Source: Candidatus Haiyanarchaeum thermophilum
Lineage (GTDB): Archaea; Nanobdellota; Nanobdellia; JAPDLS01; Haiyanarchaeaceae
Length of the DNA: 64,000 bases
Direction of reading: 5' to 3'
Assembly: GCA_025920425.1 (NCBI GenBank)
Contig: JAPDLS010000002.1
Coordinates: 59,425 to 123,424 of the forward strand
The notes under the pieces were generated by a model. It saw only the letters and a program-made list of their open reading frames with translations, ran no database searches and was not told the DNA's origin. The translations under genes were made by a program, and so were the position numbers. Shown here one piece after another: positions 37,469 to 47,625 of this stretch; the stretch's first letter is position 1; each line of letters opens with the position of its first letter.

Positions 37469-37502
37469 AAGCTAATTTTAAAAAGGATTTATTATTTTCA
37501 TA

Positions 37503-37575
37503 GCGCCGGTAGTCTAGCCTGGTTAGGACCTCAGCTTCCCAAGCTGATGACCCGGGTTCAAATCCCGGCCGGCGC
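37503..37575 (+). tRNA. tRNA-Gly (CCC)
   Basis: GCGCCGG...CCGGCGC; anticodon TCAGC-TTCCCAA-GCTGA; T-loop TTCAAAT. Confidence 0.92.
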
Positions 37576-37643
37576 ATACATCCATCTCCTAAGAATTTTG
37601 GATGGAAGAAAAATAATTTAATCCATCATTTATTATCTAAAGC

Positions 37644-39152
37644 ATGGCTGAAAAGGTAATCGAGGAGTATTCTTTCGATTCAGATGGAATTCCTGTGAAG
37701 GTTAAGATTGTTCAAAAACCTGCTGAATTCACTCCCTTATATCTCCTAGAGCTTCCCAAACTAGATGAGGAGAAGAGGAAGATATTGGATGATGTGAAAG
37801 AGAGACTCATCACAAAAGTGCCTGTGAGGGGTTATGAAGTATTTGATAGGAGTACTATGGAGAATCTCAAGAGGAATTTCTATTACATGGCCATAAATCT
37901 CATCACTGAAAGAGCTACCAACATAAGTTTATCTACCATAAAGGCAATGGCAGGCTTTCTCATTCATGAGATGCTCGGTCTAGGGGATGTGGAAATCCTC
38001 CTACAGGATGATGCTCTAGAAGAGATAGTCATAAACTGCTCCCGAGAACCAATCTGGGTATATCATCGCAAGCATGGCTGGCTCAAGACCAATTTGATAA
38101 TTCCAGCAGAGCCTCAGATAGAGAACTATGCAAGCTTAATTGGGAGGAGAGTAGGGAGACAAATTACAATTTTAAATCCTCTCATGGACGCCTATCTACT
38201 TACTGGAGATAGGGTAAATGCTACTCTTTTCCCAATTTCCACCAAGGGAAATACTATTACCATCAGAAAGTTTAGAAGAAAGCCATGGAGCATTACAGAT
38301 CTCATAGGCAATAAGACAATTACTCCAGAGGTAGCAGCCCTCCTTTGGCTCGCAATTCAATATGAAGCTAGCATCATCGTAGCTGGGGGTACAGCCAGCG
38401 GTAAAACTACTATGCTCAATACCATTGCCTGTTTCATTCCCCCAAATCAAAGGGTAATAAGCATAGAAGAGACTAGGGAACTCAATCTACCTTCATTCCT
38501 TCACTGGGTTCCCCTTACCACTAGGGAGCCAAACCCAGAAGGGAAGGGAGAAGTAACTATGCTCGATCTCATCGTCAACTCTCTGAGGATGAGGCCTGAC
38601 AGGATCATAGTGGGAGAAATTAGAAGGAAGAAGGAGGCAGAAGTGCTTTTCGAAGCCCTCCATACAGGCCATCCTGTCTACTCTACTTTACATGCTGAGA
38701 CAAGCGAACAAGCGATCACTAGAATGATCTCTCCTCCGATCGAGATTCCTCCCCAAATGCTAGCTTCAGTAGATTCTTTCCTAATAATGTTTAGGGATCG
38801 TAGGACTGGAATTAGAAGAGTTTACGAGTTATCAGAGATTATACCTACTACCCTTCCCACAGGAGTGGAGAGCGTAAGAGCAAATATACTCTATAAATGG
38901 AATCCTAAGACAGATGAGATAGTAAAGGAAAGAGAGAGTGCAAAACTCATAGATACTCTCCAACTGAGGACAGGGCTGGGAAGGGAGGAGATTAGAGAGG
39001 ATCTAATGGAAAAAGCCTCAGTGTTAAATGCTATGGTGAAAGAGCATATTACTGAGATAGATGAAATAGGAAAGATAATCTACACTTACTATACCGAAAA
39101 GCCTAGGTTAATGGAATTACTTCAAAGAGGTAGGTTGAGGGATGTGTTGTGA
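37644..39152 (+). CDS. Type II/IV secretion ATPase (TadA/GspE/ArlI-like), conventional
   Basis: IVAGGTASGKTTMLNTIACFIPPNQRVISIEETRELNLP, MRPDRIIVGEIRRKKEAEVLFEALHTGHPVYSTLHA. Confidence 0.95.
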   Translation: MAEKVIEEYSFDSDGIPVKVKIVQKPAEFTPLYLLELPKLDEEKRKILDDVKERLITKVPVRGYEVFDRSTMENLKRNFYYMAINLITERATNISLSTIKAMAGFLIHEMLGLGDVEILLQDDALEEIVINCSREPIWVYHRKHGWLKTNLIIPAEPQIENYASLIGRRVGRQITILNPLMDAYLLTGDRVNATLFPISTKGNTITIRKFRRKPWSITDLIGNKTITPEVAALLWLAIQYEASIIVAGGTASGKTTMLNTIACFIPPNQRVISIEETRELNLPSFLHWVPLTTREPNPEGKGEVTMLDLIVNSLRMRPDRIIVGEIRRKKEAEVLFEALHTGHPVYSTLHAETSEQAITRMISPPIEIPPQMLASVDSFLIMFRDRRTGIRRVYELSEIIPTTLPTGVESVRANILYKWNPKTDEIVKERESAKLIDTLQLRTGLGREEIREDLMEKASVLNAMVKEHITEIDEIGKIIYTYYTEKPRLMELLQRGRLRDVL

Positions 39153-39976
39153 AGAGGATCGCTAGGAATCTGGTAAAATTTTACCCTCACCTTAAGATAG
39201 AACTGGAACAAGCTGATATAGAGTTGGAGCCAATAGATTTCTTGGAAAGAGCTCTCACCTTTTCTCTCCTCATAGCTTTTCTAGGTTTCAGTTTACTTTT
39301 CTTCCTCCTTTTTCTAGCCCGCATGATAAATCCAATTACCATCCTGCTTTCCCTATGCTTCTCCTCCCTCTTCTTCCTCCTTTCCTTCATTTATCATACC
39401 TTCTATCCAAAGCTGAGAATTGCCAGAAAAGTGAGAGATGTGGAGAGATGGCTTCCCATAGCTCTAAGGCACATGCTAGTTAAAGTCAGATCAGGGATTC
39501 CTCTTTACGAAGCAATGGTGGGAGTGGCCAACAAAGATTATGGTTATGTTTCCAAAGAGTTTAAGAGGTGTATAGCTGAAATGAGTGCTGGGGTTTCCCA
39601 TGTTGAGGCACTAGAGAATATGGCGTTGAGGAATCCTTCCACGAGCTTTCGTAGGATAATCTGGCAGATGGCCAATTCCCTAAGAAGTGGTGTGGATATA
39701 GGAACAATTCTCTTAAATATTCACGATAATATTCTCAGGGAGCAAAGGGCCGCCCTCCGCAGATATGGTTCTGAGCTAAGCCCATTTTCCTTGATCTATC
39801 TCATCCTCTTCGTCGTAATTCCAGCTCTTCTTACAGCACTACTCTCCATCATCACTACTCTTACTCCAATTCCAATCTCTCCCCAGTTCTTCTTCATTTT
39901 CTTAGTCCTCCTCATCATCTTCCAATTTTTCTTCATAGGAGCGATCAAAGGAAGGAGACCGTATACTGAGGTTTAG
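39149..39976 (+). CDS. Type II secretion F-domain (TadC/GspF/ArlJ-like) membrane protein
   Basis: 275 aa, TM blocks flanking VRSGIPLYEAMVGVA..MSAGVSHVEALENMA; downstream of ATPase. Confidence 0.85.
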   Translation: MKRIARNLVKFYPHLKIELEQADIELEPIDFLERALTFSLLIAFLGFSLLFFLLFLARMINPITILLSLCFSSLFFLLSFIYHTFYPKLRIARKVRDVERWLPIALRHMLVKVRSGIPLYEAMVGVANKDYGYVSKEFKRCIAEMSAGVSHVEALENMALRNPSTSFRRIIWQMANSLRSGVDIGTILLNIHDNILREQRAALRRYGSELSPFSLIYLILFVVIPALLTALLSIITTLTPIPISPQFFFIFLVLLIIFQFFFIGAIKGRRPYTEV

Positions 39977-39978
39977 AG

Positions 39979-40971
39979 ATGATACTCTACGAGAAATTAT
40001 ATTCGCTTCTTCCAAAGTTTTATCGGAGGAGAGTTAGAGAGCTAATAAGATTGCTCGAATATAAAGTGGATGAGGTTAACTTCATAGGTTTCATCACATT
40101 TGTAGCTATTTGCCTTTCCCTCATCTCCTTCTTTCTCACATTCAAGATAAGCTTATCCCTCTCCCTTTCCTTACTTCTTCTTACCTTTCTGACGACCCAC
40201 ATAGCCTTTTACTCCTTTCTAAACCTCCAGCTCTCCAGCAGAGCTTCCTTTGTTGAGAAAGTACTCCCAGATGCCCTCCTTCTAATAGCCTCCAATATAA
40301 GGGCTGGCCTCACTCCAGATGAAGCAATAATTTATTCTTGTAGGGAGGAATTTGGTCCATTGGCTAGAGGACTCAGGAAGGCTGCTGAGAAGCTACTCAC
40401 AGGAGAGAGCACCGAGAAAGCTCTGAGGGAGATCCCTAAAGTAGTGAAATCCAGAGTGCTTGAGGAAGCAGTGGACCTACTTATAGATGGGATAAGGGGA
40501 GGTGGTGAAATGGCCACACTACTAGAGAGCATAGCAGATGACCTGAGAAATACACAAACCTTGAAAAGCGAGATGAGGGCCATAGTAAGAATGTACGTGA
40601 TCTTTACTTTCTTGGCAGCTACAATAATTTCTCCTCTCATCTATTCTCTAGTTTCCTACCTCTTGAGTACTCTAGCCTCGAGATGGCAAACGATTCAAAC
40701 TCCAGAGATTTACAAGGTTCCTAGCCTTCTGGGAGCAGGAGGAGGTGGAGTAAGACTTGGATTTAGGATGGATTTAAATACGATCAATTTCTTCTTCCTT
40801 TTACATTTAATTACGATGAATTTCTTCGCAGCCCTAGTAATTGGTTTAATAGAAAGAGGTTCTGAGAGGGAGGGAATAAGATATGTTCCAATTACAATTG
40901 GCCTATCCCTCCTTCTATTCTTCTCCTTCAAATACATCTTACAGGTTTTTCTCTCCTCCATTTTAACGTAA
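39979..40971 (+). CDS. Type II secretion F-domain membrane protein (second)
   Basis: LPDALLLIASNIRAGLTPDEAIIYSCREEFGPL..LLTGESTEKALREIPK. Confidence 0.88.
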   Translation: MILYEKLYSLLPKFYRRRVRELIRLLEYKVDEVNFIGFITFVAICLSLISFFLTFKISLSLSLSLLLLTFLTTHIAFYSFLNLQLSSRASFVEKVLPDALLLIASNIRAGLTPDEAIIYSCREEFGPLARGLRKAAEKLLTGESTEKALREIPKVVKSRVLEEAVDLLIDGIRGGGEMATLLESIADDLRNTQTLKSEMRAIVRMYVIFTFLAATIISPLIYSLVSYLLSTLASRWQTIQTPEIYKVPSLLGAGGGGVRLGFRMDLNTINFFFLLHLITMNFFAALVIGLIERGSEREGIRYVPITIGLSLLLFFSFKYILQVFLSSILT

Positions 40972-41004
40972 GCTATTTAAAGTAAGCGCTTTTAGTTATG
41001 TTGT

Positions 41005-41472
41005 ATGAAAGCCCAAACAGCCATAGAGTTCTTGATGACCTATGGATGGGCGATTTTAGTAATAATTGTAGTCGGCATAGCTCTTGCCTCTTTAGGTTTC
41101 TTCTCTCCCGGCCTATGGATGGGGAGCAAGAGAATCACAGGGTTTTCTGATATTGGGGTAGAGGACTTCGTGTATTATGACTCTAATAAAAGCTTGGAAG
41201 TAATCCTAGTAAACAGATATACTACTAATGTGAATATAACTAATGCTTGGATCGTCCATGATGGCAACACTTATGAGATTAACACCACTAATCCCGGTTC
41301 ATGCCGAGGAGGAGTGTTGACCTCAGGACAGAAACTGCGGTGCAATTTCATTTTTACTAACCTAAGTGTCACAGGAAGTATCTCAGCTAATCTTATCATC
41401 GAATTCACACCATTAGCTGGCCTCCAAACTCCGTTGAATTCAAGCGGAACCATATATGGCCCAGTATCCTAA
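41005..41472 (+). CDS. Class III signal peptide pilin
   Basis: MKAQTAIEFLMTYGWAILVIIVVGIALASLGFF. Confidence 0.88.
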   Translation: MKAQTAIEFLMTYGWAILVIIVVGIALASLGFFSPGLWMGSKRITGFSDIGVEDFVYYDSNKSLEVILVNRYTTNVNITNAWIVHDGNTYEINTTNPGSCRGGVLTSGQKLRCNFIFTNLSVTGSISANLIIEFTPLAGLQTPLNSSGTIYGPVS

Positions 41473-41499
41473 GAGCAGTTTTAATTCTACTCTATAAAT

Positions 41500-42192
41500 T
41501 TACATTGATTTGAGAAATTCTTCGTGAGAATAGACCACATAACCTATCTTTGTAATCTTAGCAGGATAGAGCTTACTCGATACCCTAGTGAGTCTCAACT
41601 TCTTCACCTCAACGGCTCGGCTTACATAGTTTCCGCTCCTCAGGGAATGCAATACGATCACTCCATCCGCAGCAAATTCCTCAACTCCGAACAGAGAAAT
41701 TTTAGATGAACCCTCTGGAATTTCAGAGGTGATGAGCCCTACACATTCCTTACTCCTAAATAAGCTGGCGAGCTCACTGATGCTCTTTTTTAATTCAACT
41801 GGTCTTTCGAAGAGCAGACTTAAAGTAGTAATTGTATCTATTACAACTCTCTTTACATGAAAGGATGAAATATAATCCAAGATCAGATTTTTCAGAGCAT
41901 CAAACCTATACAGTTCAGCTTTAACTATGAAAGCCTTCTTTTCCCCTTCTAATTTCTCAAAATCCCAACCAAACACCTTACCTTCTTCGATCAATTTTGC
42001 CTTATCCTCCTCCAGAGAAAGGAATAGTCCATTTTCATTATATTTAGTAGCTCCATTGTAGATGAACTGTAATCCCATTATAGTTTTTCCAGCTCCAACA
42101 CCTCCCGAGATCAAGATTAAACTCCCAACAGGTATGCCTCCCTTAAGAATTCTATCTAGGCCAGGAATTCCACTCTTCATGCGCTTTATCAT
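41500..42192 (-). CDS. KaiC/RadA-like (ArlH-like?) RecA-superfamily ATPase
   Basis: MKSGIPGLDRILKGGIPVGSLILISGGVGAGKTIMGLQFIYNG Walker A intact; VVIDTITTL. Confidence 0.88.
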   Translation of the reverse strand: MIKRMKSGIPGLDRILKGGIPVGSLILISGGVGAGKTIMGLQFIYNGATKYNENGLFLSLEEDKAKLIEEGKVFGWDFEKLEGEKKAFIVKAELYRFDALKNLILDYISSFHVKRVVIDTITTLSLLFERPVELKKSISELASLFRSKECVGLITSEIPEGSSKISLFGVEEFAADGVIVLHSLRSGNYVSRAVEVKKLRLTRVSSKLYPAKITKIGYVVYSHEEFLKSM

Positions 42193-42226
42193 AAACTATT
42201 TTAAAAGGAGGCAATTTTAATCTTTT

Positions 42227-42901
42227 ATGCTCATTACCGGAATTGAATCAATCGATAAGCTCAAGATACCATCCAATACTGCATTTCTTGTTTTGGGAAA
42301 ACCCCAAACCGCAAAGCTTCTCTTCCTAGAACAAACGATCTACCATTCCCTCCGTGCTGGAATGTACTGTATATTCATCACGACCGAGAAGACGCCATTA
42401 ACTCTCTTAAAAGATTTTCAGAGGTTTAAGTGGGATGTGAGGGAAGCAATCCAAGAAAGAAAGCTTATCTTCATAGATTGCTGTTCCAATTATCTGGAGA
42501 GGCCATCTAGGCTTGAGGGGAGTACCATCATCCAGAGCTTAAGTGCCCTAAATGATATTATGATTGCTTTAACCCATAGGGTAAGAAGGATTCCGAAAGA
42601 TGCTGAGTTCCTAATTATCCTTCATAGCCTCTCAATGCTTTTCCACTATAATAAGGAGGATGAGATCTTCAGATTTCTCCAACTACTTAATTTGAGGTTT
42701 AATACTGAGAGGTCAATTTTACTTATAGAGCTAGATGAGAGCACACATCCCGAGAAAGTGATCAACACGATCCAACATATCGTAGAGAATGCGATTGAAT
42801 TTAGGAAAGACATAACTGGGAGTATAAGGATTAAAGGCACTATAGAAACTGAATGGTTTAAATATGTAATTACTACAGAAGGTTTGATGGCCATTTCCTA
42901 A
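42227..42901 (+). CDS. KaiC-like protein with degenerate Walker A
   Basis: AFLVLGKPQTAKLLFLEQTIYHSLRAGMYCIFITTEKTPLTLLKDFQRFKWDV. Confidence 0.7.
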   Translation: MLITGIESIDKLKIPSNTAFLVLGKPQTAKLLFLEQTIYHSLRAGMYCIFITTEKTPLTLLKDFQRFKWDVREAIQERKLIFIDCCSNYLERPSRLEGSTIIQSLSALNDIMIALTHRVRRIPKDAEFLIILHSLSMLFHYNKEDEIFRFLQLLNLRFNTERSILLIELDESTHPEKVINTIQHIVENAIEFRKDITGSIRIKGTIETEWFKYVITTEGLMAIS

Positions 42902-43725
42902 GCTAGACAGCCTTTGATAATAGTTCTCATCGAATTGATTACCAGAAACCAGCAGCCAACCACGATCCCCAATTTCCTATAATTCCTCCTCAGCTTTCCA
43001 TAGGGAAGCATCTCAAACTGGGAAATGAAGTATAGAGCAAAGAGAATTGAGGGAAGTGAAATTGGGAGAGCAAACCAGATGTTTTCAAGGAATATGAGAA
43101 CAGTAGCCAAGAAAATAGAAAAGAGAAGTATGCTTTTACATAACCTATGAGCAACTTCTCTTCCTAGGAAAATGGCAGTACTCCTCACTGCGAATTTCTT
43201 ATCTATCTTACTATGCTCTAACTCATGGAGCAGTTGGGATACAAATTGGAATGCGATTAGAAGCATGAGAAATATGCTATTATATTCAAAAAATCTCACC
43301 TCCTCACAACCTGCAAGAAAGAGAAAGGCAAAGCATAACGAGTTTATGAAAGAGCCAATAAACGGAAACTTCTTCAATCCAAATCTTGGAATCGAGTAGA
43401 GGGTAAATAGGATGATGAAGCCTAAGAGCAAAATCCTAAAGGGATCTGAAAGGAATATAAAGGTGAGGAGGAGAGGGAAGAGTAAAAGGAGAGATGAAGT
43501 AAGGATTTTTTTAGAAGCACCTTTTTCCGAGTACTTCTCGAAGATCTGATTAAAAGTGAAGGCATAAGCTAATGCTAGAGCTACACTTATTAGTTTCAAT
43601 GAGAATTCTAGTAACGTGATCAGTGGATTGGTGAGAATGCAATTTAATGTTGATGGATCTCGTGAGAGATAGCCCAAGATGAAGAAACCTGTTAGATGTA
43701 TCCAGTCCCACCTAATGGCGCTCAC
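42898..43725 (-). CDS. UbiA-like prenyltransferase, substituted Asp motifs
   Basis: Polytopic; NQIFEKYSEKG and LLHELEHSKIDKKFAVRSTAIFLG resemble UbiA motifs. Confidence 0.65.
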   Translation of the reverse strand: MSAIRWDWIHLTGFFILGYLSRDPSTLNCILTNPLITLLEFSLKLISVALALAYAFTFNQIFEKYSEKGASKKILTSSLLLLFPLLLTFIFLSDPFRILLLGFIILFTLYSIPRFGLKKFPFIGSFINSLCFAFLFLAGCEEVRFFEYNSIFLMLLIAFQFVSQLLHELEHSKIDKKFAVRSTAIFLGREVAHRLCKSILLFSIFLATVLIFLENIWFALPISLPSILFALYFISQFEMLPYGKLRRNYRKLGIVVGCWFLVINSMRTIIKGCLA

Positions 43726-43803
43726 AAAATCGGGAGAATTTGCTCTTTTATAAAAATTCCATTCATGAGAAAGGTTTTAAATCTAGAGGGTTTGTTTAGA
43801 GTT

Positions 43804-44457
43804 ATGGGAAAGAAGAAGTTCTTGATATTTCTTGTGGTCATCTTAATTATCGTTGCCCTACTTCTCAGCTTTCCTAGCCCAAGTGCTATATCTGTTACAA
43901 TTTCAGAAATTAACTCAAATCCTTCCCAGTTCAGTAATTCTATCATTAGGGCCATGGGGACAGTTTTGTTATCCTACCCCAGTGCTTCAGTTATAGAGGA
44001 GGAGGGTGAGGTGATTTACGTGTTGAATGTGAGTGAGGTTTACGACAAGTCAGATAGGATAGAAGTAATTGGAAAAGTGATAACTGTGGATATGGGAGAG
44101 GGAAAAATAGATAGATGGATAGAGGCTATTTCCACAAGACAGGTGGGGAAGGGATATTCCTTTCAACCTAAATTTTATGAGGTAGTAGGAGATCAAACTC
44201 TAGTGCTAAATGATTCGCATATAAATAAATTGATGAAAATAAGCAACCTTACATTAGTTTCCTTTACCTCCTCTCCTGATGGAAGATTCTTTCTCCTAAA
44301 TTTCACTCAATTAAATGTGGAGTGTTTCCTCAGAAAAGCCGAGATTGATTCCCAACTTCTGAAAGAGGGGGAGAATTACGAAATCTTAGGATTCCTCACT
44401 TATATTACTACCACATACTCCTCTTTATTTAGAATAGTAGAAATATATAAAATGTGA
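43804..44457 (+). CDS. Membrane-anchored protein with OB-fold-like domain
   Basis: MGKKKFLIFLVVILIIVALLLSF then SVTISEINSNPSQFSNSIIRAMGTVLLSYP...IEVIGKVI; internal Met chosen. Confidence 0.55.
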   Translation: MGKKKFLIFLVVILIIVALLLSFPSPSAISVTISEINSNPSQFSNSIIRAMGTVLLSYPSASVIEEEGEVIYVLNVSEVYDKSDRIEVIGKVITVDMGEGKIDRWIEAISTRQVGKGYSFQPKFYEVVGDQTLVLNDSHINKLMKISNLTLVSFTSSPDGRFFLLNFTQLNVECFLRKAEIDSQLLKEGENYEILGFLTYITTTYSSLFRIVEIYKM

Positions 44458-44498
44458 GTTGGGAGAAATCTTTTAAAGGAAATCTTCCTTTTAAAATT

Positions 44499-45833
44499 AT
44501 GCCGAGTAAACTCCTCACTTCCACAGCTATAACAGATACTATAAGTTTCTGCATGAGGTGCAAGAAAACCACTGAGAGCCAGATCCTTGAGGAGGATGGG
44601 AAGGTTTTTCTGGAGAAAAAATGTTGTGGGGAGAGAGTATTGATAGATAAGGATAATTCCTTTTTTAGGATCAAAAGTGCTGAAAAGAATTTAGAAACCC
44701 CAGTTGGACTTACAGCGAGAGAGCTCCACAACCTACTCTTTCATCAAACTACATTTCATCTCCTATATGTTACTGGAAAATGTAATTTAGCCTGTCCAAT
44801 TTGCTTCCTGAAAAACCTATCCCCTGTCGGAGAAGACCCGAGCACTGAGGAATTGGAAAAATTCCTAAAATCCCTGAGACCTTCCATAGTCGTATTCGAG
44901 GGAGCAGAACCAACGATGAGGGAAGATTTACCTCTATTGATCAGAACAGCCAAGAAGACGGGCCACATAGTGAAAATCTTCACCAACGGCATAAAACTGG
45001 AGAATGAGTCCTATGTAAGAGAATTGAAGAAGGCAGGCTTAGATGGACTTTACTTTTCAATAGATGGCTTCGATGATAGAATCATTCAAGAGTTGAGAGG
45101 AAGACCTTTACTCCATACTTACCTTAAAGCTCTTGGGAATTTAAAGAAGTATAGAATGAACACTACATTAGCGATCACAATTAAAAAGGGCCTAAATGAA
45201 GGGGAAATACCTAAACTTTTGAACTTTGCTATTAGGAATAGGGACTTTATCAAGGCAGCTTTTATAGGAGGCGTATGGTTACCAACTGCTGAAGGCCTAG
45301 TTCCTTCATTTACTCTTCCTGAGATTTATGATCTCCTAGCCAATGCAACTGGGATATCTTTAGAGTATTTCACAGAACTTGCAAGATTTAGGTGGAATTT
45401 ATACAAGCTCCTTAGCATACTCGATGGAGAGAATAGCAAGTTTTCTCTGTTAAGGGGAGAAACAATTTACTTCAAAATCAAGGGAGAGAAGCTTACTCCA
45501 ATAATAGAGGTGAATGAACTTTCCCAGATAAATAGTTGGATCGAGAGTAGTTTAATAGAGAATAAAAAATTTAATGTGCTGAGAAGAATCCTAAGCAATC
45601 CTCTTCTCCTCTTCAAGACTGTCAAGTCCCTACCGCTTAGAGTCTCATCGTCCTTCATCCTTTCTAGGTTTAACCAGGTGAAAGCATATCCCTATCACAT
45701 CAACTCTGGATTTTTTAGAATAATCATAAAGAGCCTCATTTCATATTCCAACATAGATTTATTACGTCCACCAGCAGGAGAGAAGGAGACATTCCACCTA
45801 TATCCAATCGAGTCTACACCACTCCCCCAGTAG
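44499..45833 (+). CDS. Radical SAM protein, possibly of MJ0619/Tes-like superfamily
   Basis: N-terminal CMRCKKTTESQILEEDGKVFLEKKCC, radical SAM CNLACPIC, FEGAEPTMREDLP; internal Met chosen. Confidence 0.8.
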   Translation: MPSKLLTSTAITDTISFCMRCKKTTESQILEEDGKVFLEKKCCGERVLIDKDNSFFRIKSAEKNLETPVGLTARELHNLLFHQTTFHLLYVTGKCNLACPICFLKNLSPVGEDPSTEELEKFLKSLRPSIVVFEGAEPTMREDLPLLIRTAKKTGHIVKIFTNGIKLENESYVRELKKAGLDGLYFSIDGFDDRIIQELRGRPLLHTYLKALGNLKKYRMNTTLAITIKKGLNEGEIPKLLNFAIRNRDFIKAAFIGGVWLPTAEGLVPSFTLPEIYDLLANATGISLEYFTELARFRWNLYKLLSILDGENSKFSLLRGETIYFKIKGEKLTPIIEVNELSQINSWIESSLIENKKFNVLRRILSNPLLLFKTVKSLPLRVSSSFILSRFNQVKAYPYHINSGFFRIIIKSLISYSNIDLLRPPAGEKETFHLYPIESTPLPQ

Positions 45834-45843
45834 AAAACGTGAA

Positions 45844-47625
45844 ATGAAGAAACATGTAATATCTTTGCATGTTCTTCTCCTCTTTCTAATTTTTCTCTCC
45901 TTTCTCCTAATTTTTCCCTCATATGATGAAAAAAATGGAATTTACAACCAAATCTTAGATAACTATCAGATAATCTGGCATGATGGAAGATCCCCAGTAA
46001 ATTTCTATACCATACTAAATCTTGCCCAGAACGGCAGTTTCTGCTTTACCGAAAATGCAACCTTGGGCGGGATTTCCACTAAGAGCTATGACTTTATCCA
46101 ACTGGAGGGATGTCATTTCTTGATATCGCTTGACATTTCCCATTTCATTTTAGCCCTATTTCTTATTCCAGTAAGCAGTTCGGAGATCATAGCATTAAAA
46201 GTACTTTACCTACTCCATTACATTGCGATCAGCGTAATCTTAGTTATATTTTACCTATACTCTCAAATGCTTGGATTGAGAAAGAGAACCGCACTCATAG
46301 CCTCATGTGTAGCTTTAATAGCAGGTCCCTTCCTAATTTATTCACGTTATTTATTTTCGAAGGAGATCTTCTTCTCCCTTTTCCTACTTCTTGCCCTTAA
46401 ACTCTTGGAAGGAGGGAGAGGAAGAAAGATTAGTGATTTAATAGCTTCTATTCTCCTGTGTTTAGCCATTCTCTCCTTAGGTTTCTTCCTTTACATTTAT
46501 TCTTGCATCCTATTTATTCCGTTAGTGTTCTTGCTCTGGAAGTTTAAAAAAGTGAAAAGAATGAAACTCTTCTTGATCCCTATTTTGATAACTTATACTT
46601 CTTTAATATTGCTCTCTCTCCTACTCCCTACTTTTCGAGCGAGAGATGTGGAGATGGGCTCAAATCCATTCTTCTACATCTATCCCAATTATATTCCTGC
46701 AGATGAGTATGTAATCTACGGTTACTATAATCTCTCCTCTCAATTCAGATTAAGCCGAAGGTTTTCCTATGTATATGGATTTTCCTCAGAAAGAAGTGGA
46801 ATTTTTCTCTTCCTCAGCGGAGTTTTTCAAGTATTATTTGGGCCGAAAGGATTTATTTTTAATTCCATCTTTCTAATATTCTCCATATTTGGAGCAATTG
46901 AGCTATACGGAAAGAGGAAATTTGAAATATGGCTGGCCCTTCTATTTATCTTCCTCTTTGGCCTTTTCTTCAATTGGCATGGAGGTGTAACCCCTAGATA
47001 TGTGAGGAGATTTGAAATCCCCTTTTTACTTCTCACCTTCTTTTCATTCTATTACATTCAAATGGAGAGGAGAAATTGGGTAAAATTCCTATTCTTAGTT
47101 TTGATAATCCTCTCCACGCTCAACGTAACATGTGTAGCTATTAGGAAGGATTGGACCTCAGAAAGGCTAACAGATGTAATTTCATACGATCTTTGTCTCT
47201 TCCCATTTTGTCCAGTTCAAACCAGAGAAATGAAAATGATACTTACATCTGGAGCTGAACAGTCCAAATGGATAGCTAACGGTACATTGGGTTGCATGCC
47301 CACTTTCAATCTCTTAGGAATAATTACCGACCCTTGCCAATGTATTGGTGAAAGCTGGGCCGAGAGAGAAATCCTACTCCTCACGAATTATTCTAAGGTC
47401 AACGTAGAAGTATGTACTGCAAGAAGTGGAGGAGACGGCTCGATTGGATATTTCACAATAGATAATTTCACTTATCCTCTCTATGTGGCAAGTAATTCCT
47501 GCAATTCCACCCAGATCCAAATAGAGGTGAGGGAAGGTATTCATAAAATTGTACTAAAGTCTGGGATCTTTGGAACCTGCGATGAGGAGATGACTGTTTG
47601 GAAAAGCATAACTTTTGAAGAATGA
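45844..47625 (+). CDS. GT-C-like multi-TM protein (putative glycosyltransferase)
   Basis: 593 aa, ~12 TM segments with extracytoplasmic C-terminal part. Confidence 0.6.
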   Translation: MKKHVISLHVLLLFLIFLSFLLIFPSYDEKNGIYNQILDNYQIIWHDGRSPVNFYTILNLAQNGSFCFTENATLGGISTKSYDFIQLEGCHFLISLDISHFILALFLIPVSSSEIIALKVLYLLHYIAISVILVIFYLYSQMLGLRKRTALIASCVALIAGPFLIYSRYLFSKEIFFSLFLLLALKLLEGGRGRKISDLIASILLCLAILSLGFFLYIYSCILFIPLVFLLWKFKKVKRMKLFLIPILITYTSLILLSLLLPTFRARDVEMGSNPFFYIYPNYIPADEYVIYGYYNLSSQFRLSRRFSYVYGFSSERSGIFLFLSGVFQVLFGPKGFIFNSIFLIFSIFGAIELYGKRKFEIWLALLFIFLFGLFFNWHGGVTPRYVRRFEIPFLLLTFFSFYYIQMERRNWVKFLFLVLIILSTLNVTCVAIRKDWTSERLTDVISYDLCLFPFCPVQTREMKMILTSGAEQSKWIANGTLGCMPTFNLLGIITDPCQCIGESWAEREILLLTNYSKVNVEVCTARSGGDGSIGYFTIDNFTYPLYVASNSCNSTQIQIEVREGIHKIVLKSGIFGTCDEEMTVWKSITFEE

